This document shows, piece by piece, positions 1-8,533 of a DNA stretch of 64,000 bases. Under the pieces are notes generated by a model that was not told the origin of the DNA, did not search any database, and saw nothing but the letters and a program-made list of their open reading frames with translations. How positions within the stretch are numbered: the stretch's first letter is position 1; each line of letters starts with the position of its first letter. A program made the translations under genes and the position numbers. The stretch comes from Actinoplanes philippinensis (GTDB lineage: Bacteria > Actinomycetota > Actinomycetes > Mycobacteriales > Micromonosporaceae). The stretch spans positions 248,001-312,000 of the forward strand of contig NZ_FONV01000007.1 of assembly GCF_900113015.1 (NCBI RefSeq), written 5' to 3'.

Positions 1-436
1 GGCGTAGCAGGCGGGTGATGTCGGCTGCCCACTCGTTCAGGTCGGGCATCCAGATGAGGGCGCCCTTGCCGGTGTAGACGAGGTCCGCGCAACCGCTGGC
101 CAGTGGGGCGCCGGGCAGGGCTGCGACCACGTAGCGGCAGTCGGCGCCGAGTTCGGTGGCCCGGCGCTGGGCGGCGCCGGCGGCCACCGCGCTGTAGTCG
201 AGGCCGATCACCGAGCGGGCGCCCGCCTGCAGGAGTCCGATGTCGTCGGCGCCGTGGCCGCTCTGCCAGTGGACGACGTCCGGCGCATCCCGGAGAACGT
301 CGCGGAGCAGGTCGCGTTCGAGTGGGGTGAGCGAGGTGCCGGCGGCCGCTTCGGCAAGCAGTTCCGGATATTCGCGGACGTGCTTCTCGGACGCCGCTTC
401 CCAGGCGTCCCGGTTGGACCGGGTCGTCGTATCCAT
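1..436 (-). CDS. Class I SAM-dependent methyltransferase, N-terminal part
   Basis: The frame opens with ATG at 436 and runs off the left edge, giving the first 145 residues. The early segment 'HWQSGHGADDIGLLQAGA' followed by 'VIGLDYS' matches the SAM-binding motif I and the acidic end of strand 2 in the methyltransferase family whose motif I reads roughly 'HLQCGxGxDTLxLAxxGAxVxGVDFS'. Residues 125-140 ('GKGALIWMPDLNEW') fit motif IV and the following region of the same family. The substrate cannot be read from this part. It faces away from the next gene, across a 316-bp repeat-bearing gap. Confidence 0.8.
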   Translation of the reverse strand, partial: MDTTTRSNRDAWEAASEKHVREYPELLAEAAAGTSLTPLERDLLRDVLRDAPDVVHWQSGHGADDIGLLQAGARSVIGLDYSAVAAGAAQRRATELGADCRYVVAALPGAPLASGCADLVYTGKGALIWMPDLNEWAADITRLLR

Positions 437-498
437 CTCCGGACCATCCATCACCGTTGCTGAACTGTCCACCGAGTTCGCCGCCGCTGCGATGCGTC

Positions 499-624
499 CG
501 CCGCGAGGCAACCGCCACGAAGCAACCGCCACGAAACAGCCGCCGCAAGACAACCGCCGCGAGGCAACCGCCACGAAGCAACCGCCGCAAGACAACTGCC
601 GCGAAGCAGCAGGCACGAAACGGC
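499..624. repeat. 14-bp tandem repeat, about nine copies
   Basis: Eight to nine imperfect 14-bp units (consensus CGCCRCGARGCAAC) run head to tail in the 316-bp gap between the methyltransferase and the gntP-like gene. The variation is mostly transitions at fixed positions, and some units are identical to non-adjacent ones, which suggests slippage followed by drift. ORFs across it have no recognisable product, so I treat the whole gap 437-752 as non-coding. Confidence 0.85.
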
Positions 625-752
625 GGCCGGCCGGAAACCGGGCGGCACGGGGCAGGGTGACCAGCGGCCTCAGCCCGGCGGGCGCGCTGCGGCCGGGAGC
701 GGGCAGCCACCTCGCGCGGACAGGCTCGGCACTTTTCGTAGCCGTACGAGAA

Positions 753-2222
753 TCAAATGAAGAGTGAGAGGAGCATGACGCAAGCGAAACCGACCACCGA
801 AATGATCGTCTCCATGATCGACCAGGTTTTGATGGTCTGGCCGACGGTCATGCCGAAGTATTCCTTGACCATCCAGAATCCGGCGTCGTTCACGTGGGAG
901 AAGAACAGCGAACCGGCGCCGATGGCGAGGGCCAGCAGGGAGACCTCGGGACGGTCCAGGGTGGCTGCCAGCGGGGCGACGATGCCGGCCGCGGTGATTG
1001 TCGCGACGGTGGCGGAACCGGTGGCGACCCGGATTCCGACGGCCACCAGGAAGCCCAGGAGCAGGGCGTTGATGTTGGCGTCGCGGGCGGCGTCGGCGAT
1101 CACGTTGCCGACGCCGGCGTCGACCAGGACCTGTTTGAAGCCGCCGCCCGCGGCGACGATCAGCAGGATTCCGGCGATCGGCGGAAGTGCGCCGCCCAGT
1201 ACCGCGTTGGTTTCCCTGCGGTCGAATCCGGCTCGTTTTCCGAGGGCCCACATGGCCACGAAGACGCCGGCGAGAAGGGCCACCACGGGTTCGCCGATGA
1301 CTTCCAGAACGTCGCGGACGGCGTCGCCTTCGGGGAGGAGGAGTTCGGCGGCGCCGCGGGCGAGCATCAGCGCGACCGGCAGGAGAACGGTGAGCACGGC
1401 CGCCCAGAAGCCGGGGTTGCGGCGCGGGCCGAGCTGCTCGTCGACCGTCCTGCCGGGGCCGACCGGGTCGGCGAGGTCGTCGCGGTCGACGAAGTCCTGA
1501 CCGCCGACGGGTCCGGTGGCCGGCCGGTCGGCGCCGGTGGCAGCCGGGCCGGACGAGGCGGAGAGCAGCGCCGGGACCGGCAGCGGGATCCGCTTGGCGA
1601 TGAAGTTGCCGAAGACCGGACCCGCGACGATCACCGTCGGGACCGCGCAGATCAGCCCGAGCATCAGGGTCAGCCCGAGGTCCGCCTGCAGGCTGTCGAT
1701 GGCGACCAGCGGCCCGGGATGCGGTGGCACGAGGCCGTGCAGCACCGACAGGCCGGCCAGCGCCGGGATGCCGAGGCGGAGCAGGCCCACGTCGGTACGC
1801 CGGGCGACGAGCAACACGATCGGGACGAGCAGCACCACCCCGACCTCGAAGAACAGCGGCAGCCCGATGAGCGCCGCGACGCCGGCCATCGCCCACGGCA
1901 GGGCGGCCCCGGAGACGCCGTTGACGATGCGGTTCACGATGCCGTCGGCGCCGCCGGATTCGGCGAGGAGCGCGCCGACCATCGAGCCGAGCGCGATGAG
2001 GACGCCGACGCCGCCGGCCGTGGTGCCGAGGCCTTTGGTGAACGAGTCGACGGTGTCGGCCGGCGCGGCGCCCGCGGCGAGGCCGAGGACGCCGGCGCCG
2101 GTGATCAGAGCGAGGAACGGATGCCATTTGGCCCACGCGATGAGCAGGACCACCGCCGCGATGCCGAGCACCGCCGCGAGCACGAGCTGGGCGGTGCCGG
2201 CATCGGTGATGGTCTCCGTCAT
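753..2222 (-). CDS. GntP-family gluconate/carboxylate:H+ symporter
   Basis: This 489-residue polytopic membrane protein has the GntP layout: a hydrophobic N-terminus, then 'WHPFLALITGAGVLGLAAG' around residues 33-51, and a Gly-rich stretch 'KGLGTTAGGVGVLIALGSM' near residues 63-81. The C-terminal region 'SHVNDAGFWMVKEYFGM' is the typical GntP/GntT signature before the last helices. Family members import gluconate or related sugar acids with protons. A hydrophilic loop at about residues 235-270 is longer than usual. The start is ATG at 2222, only 9 bp after the stop of the secreted hydrolase on the same strand, so the two are probably co-transcribed. The substrate is inferred from family only. 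Confidence 0.93.
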   Translation of the reverse strand: MTETITDAGTAQLVLAAVLGIAAVVLLIAWAKWHPFLALITGAGVLGLAAGAAPADTVDSFTKGLGTTAGGVGVLIALGSMVGALLAESGGADGIVNRIVNGVSGAALPWAMAGVAALIGLPLFFEVGVVLLVPIVLLVARRTDVGLLRLGIPALAGLSVLHGLVPPHPGPLVAIDSLQADLGLTLMLGLICAVPTVIVAGPVFGNFIAKRIPLPVPALLSASSGPAATGADRPATGPVGGQDFVDRDDLADPVGPGRTVDEQLGPRRNPGFWAAVLTVLLPVALMLARGAAELLLPEGDAVRDVLEVIGEPVVALLAGVFVAMWALGKRAGFDRRETNAVLGGALPPIAGILLIVAAGGGFKQVLVDAGVGNVIADAARDANINALLLGFLVAVGIRVATGSATVATITAAGIVAPLAATLDRPEVSLLALAIGAGSLFFSHVNDAGFWMVKEYFGMTVGQTIKTWSIMETIISVVGFACVMLLSLFI

Positions 2223-2231
2223 GCGGCGCGT

Positions 2232-3770
2232 TTACCCCGCGGTAACAGTCCTCAATCCCGGGGTGAGCGGGTTGCCGGGCGCGGATTTCCGGGTGGCCGG
2301 CGACTCGGGGAAGACGGCCGGGCAGTGGGTGCCCTTGGCCGGCAGCCGCCGGTCGACGAGATAGGTGTCGATCGCGGCCTGGGCGCAGGGGCTCAGCCAG
2401 TAGGTGCCGTGCCCGACGCCGTCGTAGGTGAGGAACGTGGCGCTGGGCAGCTGGCCGGCGAGGCTGCGACCCCACTGGTACGGGGTGGCGACGTCGTACC
2501 GGCTGTTGGCGAGCAGGATCGGCGGCAGTTGCGGTGACGCGTGCAGCCGGTGCGGCGGGTTGGTGACCCGGTACGGCCAGTTCTGGCAGGAGGTCAGGTC
2601 GGTCCACGCGATGGGGCTGAGCCGGGTGTGCGGGGCGAGCCGGTTCTGGGCCTTCTCGAGTGCCCGCAGCCGCTGGTAGCCGCCGACGTCGAAGTGGAAG
2701 TCGGAGCACATGACGGGCAGGTAGCCGTTGGGCGCTGGCTCGCCGCGACGACGGGTCTCCGAGCCGCCTCCGTTACCGAGATCGATCAGGTCGTCGGCGA
2801 GCGCGAACCAGCCGGCGGGGTCGTACAGGTAGCCGAAGGTGATCTGGGTCAGGAACTCGGGCAGGAAGGTGATGCCGTCGACGACCAGTTCGCCCGCCTC
2901 GGCTTTCGCGTACAGGTCGTCGAAGTAGGCGAGGGCGCCCTGCTCGTGCAGCGCGCACGCCGGTGTCCGGTCGCACCAGGAGGCGAACTGGAGGAACGAG
3001 TCCTCCATGGCGAGCGTCTCCCACTTCTGGTAGTCGGCGATGCTCTGCGAGTGGTCCATGTTCGAGTCCAGCGCGAGGGCCCGGATCCGGCCGGGGAACA
3101 GCTCGGCGTACTGCTGACCGATCATGGTCCCGTAGGACACCCCGTAGTAACTGATCTTGCGGGCGCCGATGGCGGCACGGATCGCGTCCATGTCGCGGGC
3201 CACGCTGGCTGTGTCGACGAACTTCACCAGCGGCCCGGACAGGTCGTGGCAGGACCGGCCGAGCGCCCGGTTGGCGGCCCGCAGCGTCGCGTACTCGGCT
3301 GCGCTGTGCGGGTACAGCACGGCCCCCTGCGCGTCGAGCGCATCGCTGTCGCAGGTGATCACCTGGCTGCGGGCCTGGCCGCGCGGGTCGAACCCGATCA
3401 CGTCGAACCGGTCGGTGATGACGTCGGAGAACGCCTCTGCGGCGCCGTAGGCGAAGTTCACTCCCGAGCCGCCCGGCCCGCCGGGGTTGATCAGCAGGGG
3501 GCCGATCCGGCGGGCCGGGTCGGAGGCCGGCAGCTTGGCCAGGGCCAGGGTGACGGTGGAGCCGCCCGGCCGGGACCAGTCGACGGGCACCTCCAGTTCG
3601 CCGCAGACGACGCGTTCGGGCGCCTCGTCCTCCGGGGCGCACGGCCCCCAGTCGATGGTGTCCGCGAGCGATCCGGCGGGTGGCGCGGCGTGGGCGGCTC
3701 CCGGCACTGCCGGGCCGAGGAGGGCGAGGAGCATCAGGGGTACGGCCAGACGTACGGTCGTGCGACGCAT
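2232..3770 (-). CDS. Secreted alpha/beta hydrolase, tripeptidyl aminopeptidase (TAP) type
   Basis: The 512-residue protein starts with a clear signal peptide (positive start, hydrophobic core, cleavage after 'AAHA' near residue 28). The oxyanion loop 'NPGGPGGSG' is at 95-103 and the nucleophile elbow 'GVSYG' puts the catalytic Ser at 212. A late 'NSRYDVATP' supplies the Asp and 'GVGHGTYW' the His, in the TAP-like C-terminal domain. Family members release tripeptides from the N-termini of secreted substrates, or act as related exo-hydrolases. It lies 68 bp downstream of the SDR gene and 9 bp upstream of the GntP gene, all on the minus strand. The precise substrate is not visible. Confidence 0.92.
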   Translation of the reverse strand: MRRTTVRLAVPLMLLALLGPAVPGAAHAAPPAGSLADTIDWGPCAPEDEAPERVVCGELEVPVDWSRPGGSTVTLALAKLPASDPARRIGPLLINPGGPGGSGVNFAYGAAEAFSDVITDRFDVIGFDPRGQARSQVITCDSDALDAQGAVLYPHSAAEYATLRAANRALGRSCHDLSGPLVKFVDTASVARDMDAIRAAIGARKISYYGVSYGTMIGQQYAELFPGRIRALALDSNMDHSQSIADYQKWETLAMEDSFLQFASWCDRTPACALHEQGALAYFDDLYAKAEAGELVVDGITFLPEFLTQITFGYLYDPAGWFALADDLIDLGNGGGSETRRRGEPAPNGYLPVMCSDFHFDVGGYQRLRALEKAQNRLAPHTRLSPIAWTDLTSCQNWPYRVTNPPHRLHASPQLPPILLANSRYDVATPYQWGRSLAGQLPSATFLTYDGVGHGTYWLSPCAQAAIDTYLVDRRLPAKGTHCPAVFPESPATRKSAPGNPLTPGLRTVTAG

Positions 3771-3838
3771 GGGCAGACCTCACGTGTCGGTGACAGAGTC
3801 GCCGCCCATTCAAGTCTGCCGATGCAAACGGGGTCCGA

Positions 3839-4513
3839 TCAGCGGCTGGACAGCTGCGCCTTGACACCCCGGGTCAGGTCGTCGCCGAGGATCTCGGCGT
3901 CGCCGCGGGCCACCGCGTCCAGGGCGAGCGCCGCGACCACCGCCGGGTCGCTCTTCTGGTCGGCCGGGACGGCGGCGGCCATGTCGGTGTCCATGTAGCC
4001 GACGTGCAGCCCGGTCACCGTGATCCCGCGCGGGGCGAGCAGATCACGGCTGGCGCCGGTGAGCGCCCAGGCCGCCGCCTTCGCCGCCGAGTAGGAGCCG
4101 TAACCGCCCGGGTGCAGCCAGGACAGCACGGACAGCACGTTGAGCACCGCTCCCCCGCCGTTGCGCTCGATGACCGGCGCGAACGCCCGGGTGGCGAGCA
4201 GGGTGCCGAAGTAGTTGGTCTCCATGTCGAGCCGGATGCCGTCCAGGTCGCCGTCGAGGATCGGCCCGCCCACGCCGACGCCGGCGTTGTTGATCAGAAG
4301 GGTGGCGTCGGCCGCGGTCACGGCCGCCTCGGCCACCGACTCGGGGTCGGTGACATCGAGCCGGAGCGGGATCGCGCCGGGCAGGTCGACGGATTCGGGG
4401 GTACGGGCGGCGGCGTAGACCGTGGCGCCGCGCTCGATCAGCTGGGCGGCGAGGTGGCGGCCGAATCCGCGGTTGGCTCCGGTGACGACGGCGACTGCGC
4501 TGGTGAGTTCCAT
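3839..4513 (-). CDS. Short-chain dehydrogenase/reductase (SDR)
   Basis: This 224-residue classical SDR has the NAD(P)-binding 'TGANRGFG' near the N-terminus, the 'NNAG' motif and the active-site pair 'YSAAK' preceded by a Ser-rich strand. I start at ATG 4513, because the longer open frame to 4648 runs through the operator region and the divergent TetR gene. The gene is transcribed away from the TetR regulator at 4596. Both promoters contain a copy of the same 22-bp palindrome, so the SDR is very likely the regulator's target. The substrate is unknown; such TetR/SDR pairs often respond to small aldehydes, ketones or antibiotics, which is inference here. Confidence 0.92.
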   Translation of the reverse strand: MELTSAVAVVTGANRGFGRHLAAQLIERGATVYAAARTPESVDLPGAIPLRLDVTDPESVAEAAVTAADATLLINNAGVGVGGPILDGDLDGIRLDMETNYFGTLLATRAFAPVIERNGGGAVLNVLSVLSWLHPGGYGSYSAAKAAAWALTGASRDLLAPRGITVTGLHVGYMDTDMAAAVPADQKSDPAVVAALALDAVARGDAEILGDDLTRGVKAQLSSR

Positions 4514-4518
4514 GCGAA

Positions 4519-4540
4519 TTAGATTATGACCATCATCTAA
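4519..4540. promoter_or_regulatory. Palindromic operator 1 of the SDR/TetR pair
   Basis: A 22-bp near-perfect inverted repeat with outer arms TTAGAT/ATCTAA and inner ATG/CAT begins 6 bp upstream of the SDR start. On the minus strand it contains CATAAT, a plausible -10 element 7-8 bp from the SDR start codon. Binding here would block SDR transcription. It shares its TAGAT...ATCTA arms with the second site, 45 bp away centre to centre. Confidence 0.8.
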
Positions 4541-4563
4541 CGAGCGCCAGAGTCGTGGGAGTA

Positions 4564-4585
4564 ATAGATGACACACATAATCTAT
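4564..4585. promoter_or_regulatory. Palindromic operator 2 and leaderless promoter of the TetR gene
   Basis: A second 22-bp inverted repeat with arms ATAGAT/ATCTAT has the same size and arm sequence as the site at 4519. It runs into the hexamer TATAGT (4583-4588), a good -10 element exactly 7 bp before ATG 4596, so the mRNA is probably leaderless. This placement implies autorepression. Confidence 0.78.
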
Positions 4586-4595
4586 AGTGGGGGTC

Positions 4596-5234
4596 ATGGG
4601 ACGGGTGTCGCAGGCGCAGGCCGCCGAGAACCGGGAACGCATCGTCACGACGGCCGCGCGCCTCTTCCGTGAGCGCGGGATCTCCGGGGTCAGCGTCGCC
4701 GACGTGACCGCCGAGGCCGGGCTGACCCACGGCGGCTTCTACAAGCACTTCGCCTCGAAGGACGCGCTGGTCGCCGAGGCGGTGATCCGGGCGTTCGCCG
4801 AGCAGGCCGCTGCTCTCGGCGACACCGGCTCCCCCGCCGCGCTGATCGACGCGTACCTGTCGGCCGGGCACCGCGACGATCCCGGCGCCGGTTGCCCCTC
4901 GGCGGGTTTCGGCGGCGACGTGGCCCGCTCCGGTGGCGGCGACGCGACCCGCCGGGCCTACGCCGAGGGCGTGGAGGGCTTCGCCCGATATCTGGCCGGC
5001 GGAGACCGACACCCGGCCGACGGAGACCGACACCCGACCGGCGGAGAAGATCGGGAGCAGGCCGACCGGGGAGCAGACGCCGGCCTGGCCACGCTCAGCA
5101 CCATGGTCGGCGCCCTGATCCTGTCCCGCGCGACGGCCGGAACGGCCCTCTCCGACCGCATCCTCACCGCCGCCCGGGAGAGCCTCGGCCTCCGCGACGT
5201 CAACCCAGTGGAAGCCCCTGCTGCAGGAGGGTGA
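4596..5234 (+). CDS. TetR-family repressor of the divergent SDR gene
   Basis: The 212-residue protein has an N-terminal TetR DNA-binding domain ('RIVTTAARLFRERG', then the HTH 'VSVADVTAEAGLTHGGFYKHF' region, residues about 12-60). A GTG at 4587 could also start translation, but ATG 4596 lies 7 bp after a -10 hexamer and is preferred. The ligand domain carries an odd in-frame insertion near residues 135-155 made by a 21-bp DNA repeat (GGDRHPA/DGDRHPT). The 3' end overlaps the convergent TetR gene by 35 bp. It probably represses itself and the SDR through the two operators in front of it. The ligand is unknown. Confidence 0.92.
   Translation: MGRVSQAQAAENRERIVTTAARLFRERGISGVSVADVTAEAGLTHGGFYKHFASKDALVAEAVIRAFAEQAAALGDTGSPAALIDAYLSAGHRDDPGAGCPSAGFGGDVARSGGGDATRRAYAEGVEGFARYLAGGDRHPADGDRHPTGGEDREQADRGADAGLATLSTMVGALILSRATAGTALSDRILTAARESLGLRDVNPVEAPAAGG
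4998..5047 (+). repeat. 21-bp in-frame tandem repeat inside the TetR gene
   Basis: Two 21-bp units plus a partial third encode GGDRHPA, DGDRHPT and GGED. The length is a multiple of three, so the frame is kept. The segment falls in the ligand-binding half, where it adds a polar, probably disordered loop. Confidence 0.85.
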
Positions 5235-5805
5235 GGGCGTGCAGCACGCGCCGATGATCGTCGGGCGTGACCCCCTCGCCGGAGGTCAGTCGCGCGGCGG
5301 GCAGAGCCGCCATCATCACGCCGACCGCCGCGCCGGCGGTCACCCGGGCCGAGAAGTCGTCGGGCGGCAACCCGGCCCGTTCGCCGATCACCTCCGCCAT
5401 CAGGTCGATCGCGCCGGTCATCTGATGCATCATCCGGGCCCGCAACTCCGGCACGCCGAGCACCAGCTTCTGCCGGCGCCGCTCCCAGGCCCAGGTCTCC
5501 GGGTCCATGTTCGCGAACACGTCGCGCAGGGCCCGCACGATCGCCTCGATCGGGGCCACGTCGGCGGGCTGGGCGCGGATCGCCTGGACCAGCACCGCGT
5601 CCACGTCGTCGACGAGGACGACGTCCTCCTTGGCCGGGAAATACCGGAAGAACGTGCTGGGCGAGACCTCGGCCGCCTCCGCGATCTGCTCGACGGTGGT
5701 GGCGGCGAACCCCTGCTCCTCGAACAGCCGCATCGCGTGCTCGCGGATGGCGGCACGGGTCTTCGCCTTCTTGCGCTCGCGCAGGCCGGTCGGGGAGGTG
5801 CTCAT
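5200..5805 (-). CDS. TetR-family regulator coupled to the MFS exporter
   Basis: The 201-residue protein has a TetR HTH ('TRAAIREHAMRLFEEQGF', then 'TTVEQIAEAAEVSPSTFFRYF', residues about 15-58) and a C-terminal domain of the kind found in mycobacterial and streptomycete regulators of efflux pumps. ATG 5805 overlaps the stop of the MFS gene in an ATGA junction, so it is translated after the transporter. That pattern indicates feedback control of the exporter. Its 3' end overlaps the convergent TetR gene at 5200-5234. The inverted repeat upstream of the MFS start (7293-7331) is its best candidate operator. Confidence 0.92.
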   Translation of the reverse strand: MSTSPTGLRERKKAKTRAAIREHAMRLFEEQGFAATTVEQIAEAAEVSPSTFFRYFPAKEDVVLVDDVDAVLVQAIRAQPADVAPIEAIVRALRDVFANMDPETWAWERRRQKLVLGVPELRARMMHQMTGAIDLMAEVIGERAGLPPDDFSARVTAGAAVGVMMAALPAARLTSGEGVTPDDHRRVLHALTLLQQGLPLG

Positions 5806-7309
5806 GACCCCGATTCTGCCAGCACGTCCGGCTCCCGCCCGGCTCGCGCGCCGCGAGGCAGGATCACCAGGGCGAGGACCACCCCGGCCGCGGCGACACC
5901 GCCGGAGAGGATCAGGGACAGATCCATGCCGTGTACGAACGCCGCCCGCACCGCCTCGAGCAGCCCGTCGTCGCCGAGCCGTTGAGCAGCAGTGGTACCG
6001 GTGGCGGCGCTGTCCCGGAACTCCGCCCCCGCCGTCGCGGGCAGCGCCGAACGGTATCCGGCATTGAGCGCCGTGCCGAGCACGGCCACGCCGATCGCGC
6101 TGCCGACCTGCCGGACAGCCTGGATGAGAGCGTTGCCGACGCCGCTGCGCTCGGCGCCGAGAGCGCTGATCGCGACGTTCATCGAGGTCGGCATGGTGAG
6201 ACCGAGACCCACCCCGGCGACGGAGATCCATGCGGCGACCACGCCGTAGCCAGCTGCGGCATCGGTGGCCGCCCCGGTGAACAGGGCGGCGGCCATCAGC
6301 GTGAGCCCGGCGGCGATCACCACCCGCGGGCCGGTCCGGGCAGCCAGGCGCTCACCGATCCGGGCGCCGGCCATCAGGCCGCCGATCACCGGAAGCAGGC
6401 GGAGCCCGGCGCCGAACGCGTCCGCGCCGCCGACCGCCTGGAAGAGCTGGGGCAGGGCGAAGAGGAGACCGAAGAACGCGAACCCGGCGATCGTGGCGAG
6501 CAGGGTGCCACCGGCGAACGACCGGTCGCGGAAGAGCGCGAGATCGATCAGCGGCGCGGCGGCCCGCCGCTGCCACCACACCAGCACGGCGAGCACCAGT
6601 ACCCCCATCGCGATGATCAGTGGAGCGCGCCCCTCGGTCCAGCCGTGTTCCCCGGCATCGATGACGCCGTACGTGACGGCGACCAGGCCGGTGGCCGACA
6701 GCAGGACGCCGGGCACGTCGAAGCGCGGGCGCGGTCGCCGTACGACTCGGGGACCAGGACCGCGACCGCGATCAGCCCGAGCGCCACGATCGGCAGGTTG
6801 ATCAGGAAGACCGACCCCCAGTGGAAGTGGTCGAGCAGCCAGCCGCCGAGGAGGGGGCCGATCGGGATGCCGAGCGCGTTCGCGGTGATCCAGATGGTGA
6901 GGGCGCGGGGCCTCTCCCGTTCGTCGAACAGGACCGTCAGGATCGCGCCGATCAGCGACATGATCACTGCGGACCCGAGGCCGAGGGCCGCCCGTGCGGT
7001 GACGAGCTGCCCGATCGTGCCGGCGAGGGCGCAGGCTGCCGACGCACCCCCGAAGATCACCAGCGCGATCAGCAGGAGGCGTCTGCGGCCGAACCGGTCG
7101 CCGAGCATGCCGGCCGGCAGCAGCGCCGCGGCCAGCACCAGCAGGTACGACGTGGTGAACCACTGCAGGTCGGCGGTGGTGGCGCCGAGATCGCGGGCCA
7201 GCGTGGGCAGCGCGACGCTGAGCACCGTGCTGTCCAGCCCGATGACGACGGTGCACAGAGCGAGGGCGGCCAGGGCGTACCACCGGTGGGTGTTTTCGAA
7301 AGCAACCAT
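5802..7309 (-). pseudogene. DHA2-type MFS drug exporter split by a one-base frameshift
   Basis: The first part (7309 down to about 6735) encodes the MFS N-terminal half, with 'DSTVLSVALPTLARDLG' (motif D1) and 'GDRFGRRRLL' (motif A) up to 'VPESYGDRARA'. The second half, from 'RFDVPGVLLSATG' to the stop at 5802, is in another frame. The span is 1,508 bp; one added base, for example one more C near 6722-6738, would give a continuous 502-residue, 14-helix EmrB/QacA-type protein. Residues on both sides are well conserved, so the break is either very recent or a sequencing/assembly error in a CG-rich run. The gene precedes its TetR regulator with an ATGA overlap. If intact it would export hydrophobic drugs. 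Confidence 0.85.
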
Positions 7310-7331
7310 GAAATGACAGTAGCTTTCAAAA
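7293..7331. promoter_or_regulatory. Inverted repeat at the MFS exporter start
   Basis: TTTTCGAAAGC (7293-7303) and GCTTTCAAAA (7322-7331) form an inverted repeat with one mismatch that straddles the exporter start codon. The surroundings are A+T-rich compared with the rest of the window. It is a candidate operator for the TetR encoded downstream; the 18-bp spacing is longer than typical for a single TetR dimer, so two half-overlapping sites are possible. Confidence 0.5.
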
Positions 7332-7460
7332 TCAAGTCACTACCAGATTGTTCGACTAGCAGTGCGGGTCGGCGCGCCTTCCTGCGGGCCGTTGCGAGCC
7401 TGTGTCACGATCTTGGCTGGTGTTTCCAGCGGTCAGCAGCGTGTGGAGGATCGGTTCCCG

Positions 7461-7622
7461 ATGAAGAAGGTGCTGGGCTGGGTCCTGCTGTTCCTGCTCG
7501 TCTTCTGGATCGGCACCAATCCGGGCCCGGCCGCCGACGTGGCGCGCAGCATCGGCGACGGCGTCGGCGACATCTTCAGCAACATCGGCACGTTCTTCGT
7601 CGAGCTGGCCAACGGCAACTGA
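7461..7622 (+). CDS. Small single-pass membrane protein, 53 residues
   Basis: The start codon ATG 7461 follows a GGAGG about 12 bp upstream. The product begins MKKVLGWVLLFLLVFWIG, a strong transmembrane helix or uncleaved signal anchor, followed by about 35 mildly polar residues with 'DVARSIGDGVGDIFSNIGTFF'. The pattern recalls short actinobacterial membrane proteins with a terminal amphipathic helix. It ends one base before the GTG of the PfkB kinase, so the two share an mRNA. The function is not known. Confidence 0.75.
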   Translation: MKKVLGWVLLFLLVFWIGTNPGPAADVARSIGDGVGDIFSNIGTFFVELANGN

Positions 7623-7623
7623 G

Positions 7624-8460
7624 GTGCGGCTGCTCTTCGCCGGCCTGGCGACGGTCGACCTGGTGCAGCGGGTCCAGCGGCTGCCCGGCGCCGACGAGAA
7701 GGTCCAGTCCGAGTCGGTGGAGGTGGCCGCGGGCGGCCCGGCGGCCAACGCGGCGGTGACGGCGGCCGCGCTCGGAGCGTCGGTCACACTGGTCAGCGTG
7801 GTCGGCGCGCACCCGCTCGGCGATCTGGTCCGCGCCGACCTGGCCGCGCACGGGGTCACTCTGATCGACGCCGCCCCGGACTCGCCCGAGCCGCCGCCGG
7901 TCTCCGCGGTGACGGTCCTCGCCACGACCGGCGAACGCACCATCGTCAGCCGCAACGCCGGCAACCGTCGGGTGACGATGCCCGCCGAAGGTCTGCCCGA
8001 CGCCGATCTGACCCTGGTCGACGGGCATCATCCGGCGCTCGCGACGGCCGCTGCCCGCGCCGCCCGCCGTCTGCTGGTCGACGCCGGGAGCTGGCGACCG
8101 GTCTTCGCCGACGTCTTCCCCCATGCCGAGGTGGTGGCCTGCTCCGGCGACTTCCGTCACCCGGGCGCCGCGCCGATCGACGCCGCGACGGCCGACGCCG
8201 TTGCGGCGCCGCATGTCGTGGTCACCCACGGGCCGGGGCCGGTCCGCTGGTTCAGCGCACTCGAAGCGGGCGAGGTCGCGGTGCCCCCGGTCGCCGCCGT
8301 CGACACCGCGGGCGCGGGCGACGCGTTCCACGGTGCTCTCGCCGTCGCACTGGCACGCGGCGACCGGAACCTGCCGGCTGCCATCGCCTACGCCATCGGG
8401 GTCGCCGCCATCCGGGTCCAGCACGCCGGCCCCCGGTCCTGGCTGACCCACCTGAGCTGA
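7624..8460 (+). CDS. PfkB-family sugar or nucleoside kinase
   Basis: This 278-residue ribokinase-like enzyme has the N-terminal Gly-rich substrate motif 'AAGGPAANAAVTAAALG' (about residues 35-51) and the C-terminal PfkB signature 'DTAGAGDAFHGA' with the catalytic Asp, near residues 223-234. It is slightly shorter than ribokinase (about 300). It uses ATP to phosphorylate a hydroxymethyl group of a sugar or nucleoside; the substrate cannot be read from the sequence. The GTG start lies directly after the small membrane protein gene. A 12-bp-stem terminator follows at 8493. Confidence 0.9.
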   Translation: MRLLFAGLATVDLVQRVQRLPGADEKVQSESVEVAAGGPAANAAVTAAALGASVTLVSVVGAHPLGDLVRADLAAHGVTLIDAAPDSPEPPPVSAVTVLATTGERTIVSRNAGNRRVTMPAEGLPDADLTLVDGHHPALATAAARAARRLLVDAGSWRPVFADVFPHAEVVACSGDFRHPGAAPIDAATADAVAAPHVVVTHGPGPVRWFSALEAGEVAVPPVAAVDTAGAGDAFHGALAVALARGDRNLPAAIAYAIGVAAIRVQHAGPRSWLTHLS

Positions 8461-8492
8461 CCGGCCCGCGGGCTGACCGGTCTCCGCCGGCC

Positions 8493-8522
8493 GGTCCGCC
8501 GGCGTTGTCGCGCCGGCGGACC
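8493..8522. terminator. Bidirectional hairpin between pfkB-like gene and htpG
   Basis: A perfect 12-bp inverted repeat (GGTCCGCCGGCG, 6-nt loop, and its complement) fills the 73-bp gap between two convergent genes. It has no T-tract on either strand, as is common in high-GC actinobacteria. Confidence 0.8.
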
Positions 8523-8533
8523 GTCTCAGCAGG

